A stretch of DNA of 64,000 nt. Origin: a candidate division TM6 bacterium GW2011_GWF2_28_16. GTDB taxonomy: Bacteria > Babelota > Babeliae > Babelales > UASB340. The translations under genes were made by a program, and so were the position numbers. The stretch spans positions 294,012 through 358,011 of the forward strand of contig LBNX01000002.1 of NCBI GenBank assembly GCA_000989185.1, in the 5' to 3' direction. Under the pieces are notes generated by a model. That model saw nothing but the letters and a program-made list of their open reading frames with translations. It did no database searches and was not told where the DNA came from. How positions within the stretch are numbered: position 1 is the stretch's first letter; the number at the start of each line of letters is the position of its first letter. Positions 44,598-52,586 of this stretch are shown here, piece after piece.

Positions 44598-45629
44598 ATG
44601 ATTATAAAAAAAGTGTTATTAGTTGGTGCTTTTAATAATAAAAATTATTGTTATGCAAATTCTTTTTATAATAAATTTATTGAATTAAATTATGTTACAG
44701 AAAAATTTAATTACAGAAATAATTATTTAATATTTAAATATTTTAAATTTATAAATAATAAAATAATAAATTTTTTATTAATAAAAAAAATAGATAAATT
44801 TAAGCCAGATTTAGTTTTTTTGCTTAAAGCTGAGAATATAAATTTAAATACTATAAAAAAAATAAAAGAAAAAAAAATATTAATAGTTAATTTTTATCCA
44901 GACAATATTTTTGCGCTTTGGAACGGCAATTCAAATATAAATGTTTTAAAAAGTTTAAGATATTTTGATTACTTTTTAAGCTGGGGAAAGTTTTTAAAAA
45001 GTAGCTTAATTAGTGCTGGAGCAAAAAATGTTTATTATTTCCCATTTGCTTATGACAAAGATATTTACGAAACAAATATAAATATTAGTGAACAAGATAT
45101 AAAAAAATATAAATGCGATGTTTGTTTTGCTGGCACCTGGGATAAAGAACGCGAAATTTGGCTTGAGAGTTTGTGCAAAAGTATGCCAGATTTAAATTTA
45201 GCTATTTGGGGAAATTTGTGGTTAGAAAATTTGTCTAAAAGCTCGATTTTAATAAATAAAATTAATGGGCCAGCTGTTTATAAAGATGAACTTATTAAAT
45301 TATTTAAAAGTTCTAAAATTATTTTAAATTTTATTCGCAAACAAAATTTAAGCTCGCATAATATGCGTACATTAGAAGTACCAGCTACAAAGAGCTTTTT
45401 ATTAACAGAAAGAACACAAGAGCAAGCAAGTTTTTTATTTAAAGAGGGTGAAGATATAGAATGTTTTGATAATATACAAGAGTTAGTATTTAAAATTAAT
45501 TATTATTTAAGTAATAAAAGTGCGCGAGAAAAAATTATTGATGCTTCGCATAAAAAAGTTCAAGATTTTGAACTTTTAATTGTACTAAAAAAATTTATGA
45601 AATATATTCAGGATCAGGAGTTATTGTAA
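44598..45629 (+). CDS. CgeB-like glycosyltransferase (GT-B fold)
   Basis: It has 343 residues from the ATG at 44598 (AAGAGA upstream); the in-frame TTG at 44592 is less likely. LVGAFNNKNYCYANSFYNKFIE opens the N-terminal domain. FKPDLVFLLKAENI near 75, CFAGTWDKEREIWLESL near 175, and the C-terminal pattern SSHNMRTLEVPATKSFLLTERT near 255 are those of CgeB/DUF3880-type glycosyltransferases. Probably a soluble sugar transferase of the locus. An intergenic palindrome follows at 45632. Confidence 0.78.
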   Translation: MIIKKVLLVGAFNNKNYCYANSFYNKFIELNYVTEKFNYRNNYLIFKYFKFINNKIINFLLIKKIDKFKPDLVFLLKAENINLNTIKKIKEKKILIVNFYPDNIFALWNGNSNINVLKSLRYFDYFLSWGKFLKSSLISAGAKNVYYFPFAYDKDIYETNINISEQDIKKYKCDVCFAGTWDKEREIWLESLCKSMPDLNLAIWGNLWLENLSKSSILINKINGPAVYKDELIKLFKSSKIILNFIRKQNLSSHNMRTLEVPATKSFLLTERTQEQASFLFKEGEDIECFDNIQELVFKINYYLSNKSAREKIIDASHKKVQDFELLIVLKKFMKYIQDQELL

Positions 45630-45631
45630 GT

Positions 45632-45661
45632 CTGGACCCTGAAATAAATTCAGGGTGACAA
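45632..45661 (-). repeat. Short palindromic repeat, intergenic copy
   Basis: Stem ACCCTGAA/TTCAGGGT (45636-45643, 45649-45656), loop ATAAA, flanks CTGG and GACAA. Same loop and flanks as 126-155, but two stem base pairs changed on both sides. It begins 2 nt after the stop of the CgeB-like gene, so it could also slow or end transcription, although no T-run follows. Confidence 0.78.
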
Positions 45662-45684
45662 GCAAAAAGTTTAAGGGGAATGTA

Positions 45685-46938
45685 ATGGCTAAGCCTAAAA
45701 TTGCAATTTTAACTATAAGAAATTCATATAAATTTGGCGGTGTTCTTGCTAGTGTGCATAAGTTGTATCAATTTTGTGAACAATATTTTGACCCTACAGT
45801 ATTTTATTTAAGCTTTGATCCAAAAATTTCTGTTAGTTTAAAAAAATTTAATTTTAAAAATGATATAAGAAAAGTTGATTATTTTGGTATGAATGCTGTA
45901 GAAGTTGGTGCCAAATATGCTTTTTGGGAACCGGGACATTATGAATATAGTTTAGAATTATGGAAAAAAGCTCTGCAGGGATATGATTATTTTTTTATTG
46001 TTAGTGGATCTAATATTGCAGGATATCCATTAGTTCAATTAAATAAAAAATATGCACTTTCTGTTGCAACAGTATATCAAGATGATAGAGAGCAAAGAGT
46101 TAAAAGTTTATCTGTATTTAGAAAAAGCATAGATATTTTTTCGCAATTAAAAATGAAAAAAATAGAAAAAGAAATTTTTAAAAACTCTGGATATACGTTT
46201 ACTATAAGTAATTATTCAAGAAAAAGAATTGATCAAATTCTTGGCATTAATTCTCATAATTTGGCTATTTATGGTTTTCCTGTGAATGTTAAAGTGAAAG
46301 CTAAACAGTTATCTCAAAATAAAAATATTATTGCAGTTGGTAGATTTGCAGATCCAAGAAAAAATTTTGACATGTTAATGCAGGTATTTAAAAATATTTA
46401 TACAAAAGATAATAGTATAAAATTATATGTAGTTGGAGATAAACCTAGTAAAAAAATGCTAGACAAATTTAATGTACAAGAATTTTATAAAAATATAATA
46501 TTCACAGGTAATCTTAATCAAAACGAATTAGATGAATTTTATGGAATTGCAGATTTAATGCTTATTACTTCGTATCAAGAAGGCTTGGGAATTATTGGGC
46601 TCGAAGCTATGGCTTACGGGTTGCCTGTAGTTTCTACAAATTGTGGTGGAACAAGTGATTATGTTATTAACAATAAAACTGGATATTTGGTTGATATAAA
46701 TGATGATAAACTTATGGCTGAATATGCTCTTTATATTTTAAATTCACCGGATATATATAAAAATTTTAGTGAGAATGCTTTAAATTTTATAAAAGATAAT
46801 TATTCTGAAAAAAAGTTTGAAGCAATAATAAAATATGGTTTGATTACGGTTTATCCAGAATTGAGCAATTTATTTGATAATAAAGTAGTTGAGATTGAAA
46901 ATTCTTTTATAAAAGAACAAAAAGAAATTAATATATAA
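45685..46938 (+). CDS. Glycosyltransferase family 4
   Basis: It has 417 residues. The ATG at 45685 has AAGGGG 6 nt upstream; the longer open frame from 45655 begins inside the palindrome and is not used. The C-terminal donor domain shows IIAVGRFADPRKNFDMLMQVF near 210, FTGNLNQNELDEFYGIADLMLI near 272, SYQEGLGIIGLEAMAYGLPVVSTNCGG near 293 (the EAM motif is intact) and GYLVDI. N-terminal part NSYKFGGVLASVHKLY is glycine-rich as expected for the acceptor side. The asparagine-synthase-like gene follows after 5 nt. Confidence 0.88.
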   Translation: MAKPKIAILTIRNSYKFGGVLASVHKLYQFCEQYFDPTVFYLSFDPKISVSLKKFNFKNDIRKVDYFGMNAVEVGAKYAFWEPGHYEYSLELWKKALQGYDYFFIVSGSNIAGYPLVQLNKKYALSVATVYQDDREQRVKSLSVFRKSIDIFSQLKMKKIEKEIFKNSGYTFTISNYSRKRIDQILGINSHNLAIYGFPVNVKVKAKQLSQNKNIIAVGRFADPRKNFDMLMQVFKNIYTKDNSIKLYVVGDKPSKKMLDKFNVQEFYKNIIFTGNLNQNELDEFYGIADLMLITSYQEGLGIIGLEAMAYGLPVVSTNCGGTSDYVINNKTGYLVDINDDKLMAEYALYILNSPDIYKNFSENALNFIKDNYSEKKFEAIIKYGLITVYPELSNLFDNKVVEIENSFIKEQKEINI

Positions 46939-46943
46939 AATTT

Positions 46944-48854
46944 ATGTGTGGAATAGCGGGTTTTATAAATTTAAATAATAAAAATTTTGAAATAGATAAA
47001 AATTTATTATTTAAAATGCAAGAAAAAATTAGGCATAGAGGCCCAGATGATGCTGGAATTTGGCTTTCTAGTCAGCGAGGTGTTGGGCTTGCGCATGTAA
47101 GATTAAGCATTGTTGATTTAAGTTTATTAGGGCATCAGCCCATGATAGACAAAGAGAATAAAGTTATAGTTTCGTTTAATGGCGAAATTTATAATTATAA
47201 AAATTTAAAAATAGAACTAGAGTCTTTGGGTTATAAGTTTTACTCACAGTGTGATACAGAATCTATCTTATACGCGTATAAAGAATGGGGTATAGATTTT
47301 GTAAACAAACTTGATGGCGATTTTGCAATAGCACTTTTTGATATTTTAAATAATAAATTTTATTTAATGCGAGATAAAGTTGGAGTTAAACCTGTTTATT
47401 ATGGTTTGCAAAATAATATTTTAAGTTTTGCTTCAGAAATTAAAGCGCTTTTTGCTTTGCCCTGGGTAAAAAAAGAAATTAATAATAATTCTGTTTATGA
47501 TTACTTAACTTTTATGGTAACCCCTGCACCAGATAGTATATATAAAAATATTTTTAAGCTCGAAGCAGGAAGTTATTTATATCTTGATAGTAATAAAAAT
47601 ATAGAGATAAAAAAATATTATAATTTATTAGAAAATATAAATTTAAATAATATTAAAAATAATTATAATAACGAGAATTTTGTTCTAGAAAATATAGATA
47701 ATTTACTAAATAATAGTATTTCTAAACGCATGATGTCAGATACTCCTGTTGGGGCATTTCTTTCTGGGGGGCTAGATTCTAGTTTAAACGTTGCATTAAT
47801 GTCCAAATTTAATAGTAAAATAAAAACTTTTACAGTTGGATTTGAAAATACACAAGAACTTGAAGAACTCAAATACGCCAGGCAGGTTGCCAAGCTTTTT
47901 AATACAGAACATCATGAAATAATTATTACAGAAAAAGATGCATTTGAATTTTTTGAATCTATGGTTTATCAGTTGGATGAACCATTAGCAGATCCTGTTT
48001 GTATACCGTTTTATTTTGTTTCAAAATTAGCGCGAGAAAATAATATAAAAGTGGTACAAGTTGGCGAAGGCGCAGATGAGCTGTTTTTTGGCTATAAAAT
48101 TTATTTAGATTATAAACAATTTTATGATTTATTTTGGGAAAATAGCGTAAAATTTATCCCAGATATTATAAAAAAATATATAAATATTTTTGGTAAAAAA
48201 TTTATAAATAATAGTAATTATTTAGAAATTTTGTATAACTGGGCAAATAATAGAAATTTGTTTTGGTCGGGGGCTATTGCGTTTAATGAATATCAAAAGA
48301 ATATTATTTTTAATAATAAAAATTTAGATAGCTTTAATATAATAAAAAATAAATTAAAAAATTTAAGTGACAATAAAAATTTTAATAAAGATTTTGCAAA
48401 TAATATAACTTATCTTGAGCTAACTTTGCGATTGCCAGAACTTTTATTAATGCGTGCAGATAAAATGTCCATGCTAAATGGTGTAGAAGCTAGGGTGCCA
48501 TATTTAGATAGTAAATTGATAGAGTTTATGTTAAATGTGCCAGTTAGTTTAAAAGTAAAAAATAATGTAACTAAATATTTGCTCAAAAAAGTGGCACAAA
48601 GATATTTGCCAGATAATATTATTTATAGAAAAAAGGTTGGCTTTGCTAGTCCTATTATTAAATGGTTTGAATCTGGAAGATATTTTAAAAAATATTATAA
48701 AGATTTACTTGATAAAGAGTTTAAAAATAATAGCTTATTTTTGCCGGCAATTAAAAATCTTGATAATGCTTATAAATATCATGAATCTGGGCTTGCTGTT
48801 CAAAAATGGACGTTGCAAAATTATTTAACATTAAAAAAAATAAATAGTTTATGA
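46944..48854 (+). CDS. asnB: Glutamine-hydrolysing asparagine synthase family amidotransferase
   Basis: It has 636 residues. The mature N-terminus MCGIAGFI gives the class II glutaminase nucleophile Cys2, with RHRGPDDAGIW near 31, LSIVDLS and FNGEIYNY near 75. The synthetase half has the pyrophosphatase loop SGGLDSS near 273, DEPLADP near 345, GEGADELFFGY near 373 and YLPDNIIYRKKVGFASP near 550. Either it makes asparagine or, as known for AsnB-like proteins in O-antigen loci (WbpS type), it amidates a uronic acid. Its position between glycosyltransferases, with UDP-ManNAcA and UDP-GlcA made nearby, supports the second reading. Confidence 0.9.
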   Translation: MCGIAGFINLNNKNFEIDKNLLFKMQEKIRHRGPDDAGIWLSSQRGVGLAHVRLSIVDLSLLGHQPMIDKENKVIVSFNGEIYNYKNLKIELESLGYKFYSQCDTESILYAYKEWGIDFVNKLDGDFAIALFDILNNKFYLMRDKVGVKPVYYGLQNNILSFASEIKALFALPWVKKEINNNSVYDYLTFMVTPAPDSIYKNIFKLEAGSYLYLDSNKNIEIKKYYNLLENINLNNIKNNYNNENFVLENIDNLLNNSISKRMMSDTPVGAFLSGGLDSSLNVALMSKFNSKIKTFTVGFENTQELEELKYARQVAKLFNTEHHEIIITEKDAFEFFESMVYQLDEPLADPVCIPFYFVSKLARENNIKVVQVGEGADELFFGYKIYLDYKQFYDLFWENSVKFIPDIIKKYINIFGKKFINNSNYLEILYNWANNRNLFWSGAIAFNEYQKNIIFNNKNLDSFNIIKNKLKNLSDNKNFNKDFANNITYLELTLRLPELLLMRADKMSMLNGVEARVPYLDSKLIEFMLNVPVSLKVKNNVTKYLLKKVAQRYLPDNIIYRKKVGFASPIIKWFESGRYFKKYYKDLLDKEFKNNSLFLPAIKNLDNAYKYHESGLAVQKWTLQNYLTLKKINSL

Positions 48855-50035
48855 AAATATTAGTAATTGGGCACACTTATATTGCAAGTATAAATCGTAT
48901 AAAATGGCAGGTTTTTGCAAATAAATTAAATAATATACAAGTAAAAGTAATAATACCCAAATTTTGGCCAGCGAGTTTATTTAATATTAACGCTGGTGAT
49001 TATAAAAAAGATAATTTAAATAATTGTGAATTTATAGCATTAAAAACAAGATTAGCTGGTAACGAAGTTTTATATAGTTATAAATTTTTAGATTTATATA
49101 AAATATTAAAAAGTTATAAACCAGATATTATTTATGTAGAGCAAGGTGATAATGCTTTTAGTTATTTTCAAATAATTTTATTAGCAAAAATATTACGATT
49201 AAAAAGTAAATTTACATTTTTTACTTGGGTTAATTGGCATCATAAATGGTCAATAAAATATAAATTAGTTTGGTCTTTTATAGAAAAATTTAATTTAAAA
49301 AATAGTTCTGGAGCTATTGTTGGAAACAGTGTTGCAAAAGATATTTTAATTAATAAAAAATTTTTAAAAAATATCGAAGTTTTGCCCCAGTTAGGTGTGA
49401 ATGAAAGATATTTTTACCCAGTTTGTCATCCTGAACTTGCTGTGCCCGATGAAGCTTTACGCGAAGTTTGGGTTTCAGGATCTAGTCAAATTACAATTGG
49501 CTTTATTGGCCGTTTGGTATCAGAAAAGGGTATTTGGGATTTATTAAAAGTTTTTTTAGACTTAAGTAAAAAGCATAATAATTTAAAGTTAATTTTTGTT
49601 GGTTCTGGTAAAGAAAAAGATAATTTAATTAATTTTATAAAAAAAAATAATATGCAAGATAATATTGAATTTATACCATCTATACTGCATGAACAGGTAG
49701 GTGAAATTTTAAATAAATTTGATATTTTTGTTTTACCATCTTATGATACTCCAGAATGGAAAGAACAATTTGGCCATGTTTTAATAGAAGCTATGGCTTG
49801 TAATGTTCCAGTTTTGGGTAGTAATGCAGGAAATATTCCTGATGTTATAAAAAATGCAGGTTTAATTTTTGAGCAAAAAAATTTAAGTGATTTAAATAAT
49901 AAACTTGAATTATTAATTTGTAATAAACACTTAAGAAAAGAGTTATCAGAAAAGGGGTATAATTTATTTTTAAAAAATTATTCATATGATTATATAGCAG
50001 AAAAAACATATAAATTTTTTCAAGAAATTTTATAA
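48851..50035 (+). CDS. Glycosyltransferase family 4 carrying a palindromic insertion
   Basis: It has 394 residues, starting in the previous stop (ATGA). N-terminal: LVIGHTYIASINRIKWQVF, then KPDIIYVEQGDNAFSY near 98. At residues about 192-212 the palindrome 49424-49484 adds CHPELAVPDEALREVWVSGSS between the acceptor and donor domains, exactly at the inter-domain linker. Donor domain: IGFIGRLVSEKGIWDLLKVF near 215, FVLPSYDTPEWKEQFGHVLIEAMACNVPV near 295 (EAM intact), GNIPDVI and GLIFEQ. Similar to GT4 enzymes of capsule and O-antigen loci. Confidence 0.87.
   Translation: MKILVIGHTYIASINRIKWQVFANKLNNIQVKVIIPKFWPASLFNINAGDYKKDNLNNCEFIALKTRLAGNEVLYSYKFLDLYKILKSYKPDIIYVEQGDNAFSYFQIILLAKILRLKSKFTFFTWVNWHHKWSIKYKLVWSFIEKFNLKNSSGAIVGNSVAKDILINKKFLKNIEVLPQLGVNERYFYPVCHPELAVPDEALREVWVSGSSQITIGFIGRLVSEKGIWDLLKVFLDLSKKHNNLKLIFVGSGKEKDNLINFIKKNNMQDNIEFIPSILHEQVGEILNKFDIFVLPSYDTPEWKEQFGHVLIEAMACNVPVLGSNAGNIPDVIKNAGLIFEQKNLSDLNNKLELLICNKHLRKELSEKGYNLFLKNYSYDYIAEKTYKFFQEIL
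49424..49484 (+). repeat. Long-form palindromic repeat inside a GT4 gene
   Basis: Outer arms ATCCTGAA (49428-49435) and TTCAGGAT (49474-49481) enclose about 38 nt with CCCGATGAAGC..GCGAAGTTTGGG. Read in frame as CHPELAVPDEALREVWVSGS. Like the 10649 and 55365 copies, it has a second sequence inserted in the loop of the short palindrome. Confidence 0.8.
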
Positions 50036-50053
50036 AAGTTGAGGGAGAGTGTT

Positions 50054-51463
50054 GTGAATATTGCTGTTATAGGGGCTGGTTATGTTGGTCTTGTTACTGG
50101 TGTTTGTTTTGCAAATCAAAAAGATAATTTTGTAGTAATTGTTGAGCGAGATACCAAAAAAATTGAAAATTTACTTGCTGGTATAGTCCCTTTTTATGAA
50201 CCAGGTTTAGATCTTTTATTAAAAACTGTTATAAATAATAAAAAAATAATTTTTGTAAATTCTATAAATCAAGCTTTATCTTATAATCCTGAAGTTATAT
50301 TTTCGTGTGTTGGTACGCCTAGTTTGCCAGATGGCAATGCAGATTTATCATATGTATTTGCAGTTGCAAAAGAGTTTGGTCAAAACATAAATAATTATTG
50401 CTTGTTTATAAATAAATCGACAGTTCCTGTAGGAACAGCAAAAAAAGTAAAAGAAATAATATCTCAAGAATTAGTGTCTCGTAATAAAAATATAAATTTT
50501 GATATAGCTAGTAATCCTGAATTTTTAAAAGAGGGTGATGCATTAAGCGATTTTTTGTTGCCAGATAGAGTGGTTATTGGTGTAAATTCTTTAAAAGCTA
50601 AAAATATTTTAAAAAAATTATATGCACCATTTATTAAAACTCAAGATCAGTTTATAAGCATGAATATAGAATCTGCAGAATTAACAAAGTATGCAAGTAA
50701 CGCAATGCTTGCAACAAGAATTAGCTTTATTAATCAATTGGCTATTTTAGCCGATAAAGTTGGAGCAGATATTTTGGCTGTAAAAAATGGTATAGCTAAA
50801 GACAAACGAATTGGTTGTGCATTTTTGAATGCAGGTATTGGTTATGGTGGTAGTTGCTTTCCAAAAGATGTTAGTGCATTAATTAAAATAGGCGAAAATT
50901 ATAATTTAAAAATGAGCTTAATCGAAGCTGTAGAAGATATTAATAATAATATGCGAGAAATTTTTATAAAAAATATATTAAATTTTTACACAGATAATAT
51001 TAAAAATAAAAGAATAGGTATTTGGGGTTTAGCATTCAAGCCCGAAACAGATGATATTCGTAGTGCACCTTCTATAGATGTTATAGAAGGTTTATTAAAA
51101 TATGGTGCAAATATTTTGGCTTATGATAGAGAAGCGGTAAATAATATAAAAAAAATATTTAATAATAAAATAAATTACGCAGCAAGTTCTAAGGAAGTAT
51201 TATTAAATAGTGATTTTTTAATAATACTTACAGAATGGCGTGAATTTGTAGATATCGATATAAATAATTTTAATTTATTAAAAGATAAAGTTATTTTTGA
51301 TGCAAGAAATATTTTTGATCCAATAATAATGAAAAAAGCTGGAATAAAATATTTTTGTATTGGCAGAAATAGTGTGAAAGAAGCTATTTATGAAGAAAAT
51401 TTTGTACATACATCATGGCAAGGGGCTAGGCGGAGCTCCTTTGAGTCTTTACTATCTGATTAA
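50054..51463 (+). CDS. ugd: UDP-glucose 6-dehydrogenase
   Basis: Oxidises UDP-glucose to UDP-glucuronate with NAD+, the precursor for the UDP-xylose synthase at 38766. It has 469 residues from GTG at 50054, which has GGGAG upstream; the TTG at 50039 would overlap that site. The Rossmann motif IGAGYVGLVTG is at 6-16, VGTPSLPDGNADLSYV near 88, STVPVGTA near 126, NPEFLKEGDAL near 157, the catalytic GYGGSCFPKD with Cys268, and the C-terminal WGLAFKPETDDIRSAPS near 323. The final residues after YFCIGR overlap the next gene by 74 nt and may be a read-on tail. Confidence 0.94.
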   Translation: MNIAVIGAGYVGLVTGVCFANQKDNFVVIVERDTKKIENLLAGIVPFYEPGLDLLLKTVINNKKIIFVNSINQALSYNPEVIFSCVGTPSLPDGNADLSYVFAVAKEFGQNINNYCLFINKSTVPVGTAKKVKEIISQELVSRNKNINFDIASNPEFLKEGDALSDFLLPDRVVIGVNSLKAKNILKKLYAPFIKTQDQFISMNIESAELTKYASNAMLATRISFINQLAILADKVGADILAVKNGIAKDKRIGCAFLNAGIGYGGSCFPKDVSALIKIGENYNLKMSLIEAVEDINNNMREIFIKNILNFYTDNIKNKRIGIWGLAFKPETDDIRSAPSIDVIEGLLKYGANILAYDREAVNNIKKIFNNKINYAASSKEVLLNSDFLIILTEWREFVDIDINNFNLLKDKVIFDARNIFDPIIMKKAGIKYFCIGRNSVKEAIYEENFVHTSWQGARRSSFESLLSD

Positions 51464-52586
51464 AAATTTAGATAAAACTAAATATGAACCAGTAGTTTTA
51501 TTTTTGCATAATTCACCTGTAGTAGATTTATACAAACAAAATAATATAAAAATTGCTGGCATATTAAATATTAACGATTTTTCGCATACAAATATTTATT
51601 GGTATAGATGGTATCATGCAAAATATTTTGCAAAAGCTTGCTTAGACAGCTTGAAAACTTATATTTATGTAGCAAATAAATACTTAAAAGAAATAAAACC
51701 AGATATTGTGCATTTAAATACAAGTTCACTTATAGCTTGGGCACATGCAGCAAAAAAAAATAATATACCAGTTATAACTCATGTACGAGAACCATTAAGC
51801 GAAGGTTATTTTGGGTTAAGAAGAAATTTTGTAAAAAAAAGTGTGCTAAAAAATTCAACTTTTATTGTGCCTATAAGCCAAAATGATGCAAAGCCGTGGG
51901 CTAAAAGTAATAAAATAAATATAATTTATAATCCCGTAGATCATAATAAATTTAATAAACATATAGATAAAAATGATTTTTTACAAAAATATAATTTAGA
52001 TTTAAATGAGCCTAAAATTTTATTTTTGGGTGGGCTTTCTCAAGAAAAAGGTACTTTAATAGCTTTTAAAATCTTTGAACAATTATTACTTATTATGCCT
52101 GAGGCTAAATTAATAGTTGCAGGCTATTTTGATTTAAATTTATCTAGTAAATATAGTTTAAAAAAATATTTTGTAAGAAATAGATATAATTTAAAAGTAA
52201 AAAATATTTTAGAAAATATAAAAGAAAATATTGTTTTTACTGGACCAATTACAAATGTTGAACAAGCAATAGCAGCTTGCGATGTTTTAATTAACCCATT
52301 TACAGTATCACATTTTTCTAGACCTATTATAGAAGCTGGTTTTATGTCAAAGCCTGTAATAGCATCTAGAATTGCACCATTAGATGAAATTATAATTCAT
52401 GGTGTTACTGGATATTTAATAGATACTAATAATATTGGAGTATGGGTAGAAAAACTTTATGGCTTATTAACTAATAAAAAATTAAATGAGACTCTTGGCA
52501 AAAATGCTTATGAATTATGTAACAAAACGTTTACTGTTGATATGCATGTAAGTAAAATAGAAAATTTATATGATAAGTGTTATTAA
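51390..52586 (+). CDS. Glycosyltransferase family 4
   Basis: It has 398 residues. The N-terminus LYIHHGKGLGGAPLSLYYLI has the glycine loop of the acceptor domain; KPDIVHLNTSSLIAW is near 111 and THVREPLSEGYFG near 130. The donor domain starts LFLGGLSQEKGTLIAFKIF near 211. FTGPITNVEQAIAACDVLINPF is near 283 and FSRPIIEAGFMSKPVIASRIAP near 309, where EAG replaces the usual EAM. The ATG lies 74 nt inside ugd, and its end overlaps the ABC transporter gene by 17 nt, so ugd, this gene and the flippase are likely co-translated. Confidence 0.88.
   Translation: MKKILYIHHGKGLGGAPLSLYYLIKNLDKTKYEPVVLFLHNSPVVDLYKQNNIKIAGILNINDFSHTNIYWYRWYHAKYFAKACLDSLKTYIYVANKYLKEIKPDIVHLNTSSLIAWAHAAKKNNIPVITHVREPLSEGYFGLRRNFVKKSVLKNSTFIVPISQNDAKPWAKSNKINIIYNPVDHNKFNKHIDKNDFLQKYNLDLNEPKILFLGGLSQEKGTLIAFKIFEQLLLIMPEAKLIVAGYFDLNLSSKYSLKKYFVRNRYNLKVKNILENIKENIVFTGPITNVEQAIAACDVLINPFTVSHFSRPIIEAGFMSKPVIASRIAPLDEIIIHGVTGYLIDTNNIGVWVEKLYGLLTNKKLNETLGKNAYELCNKTFTVDMHVSKIENLYDKCY

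Noticed and set aside
45655..45684. Upstream extension of the GT4 gene
   Set aside because: The extra ten residues start inside the palindromic repeat; the ATG at 45685 has its own ribosome site and fits the family N-terminus.
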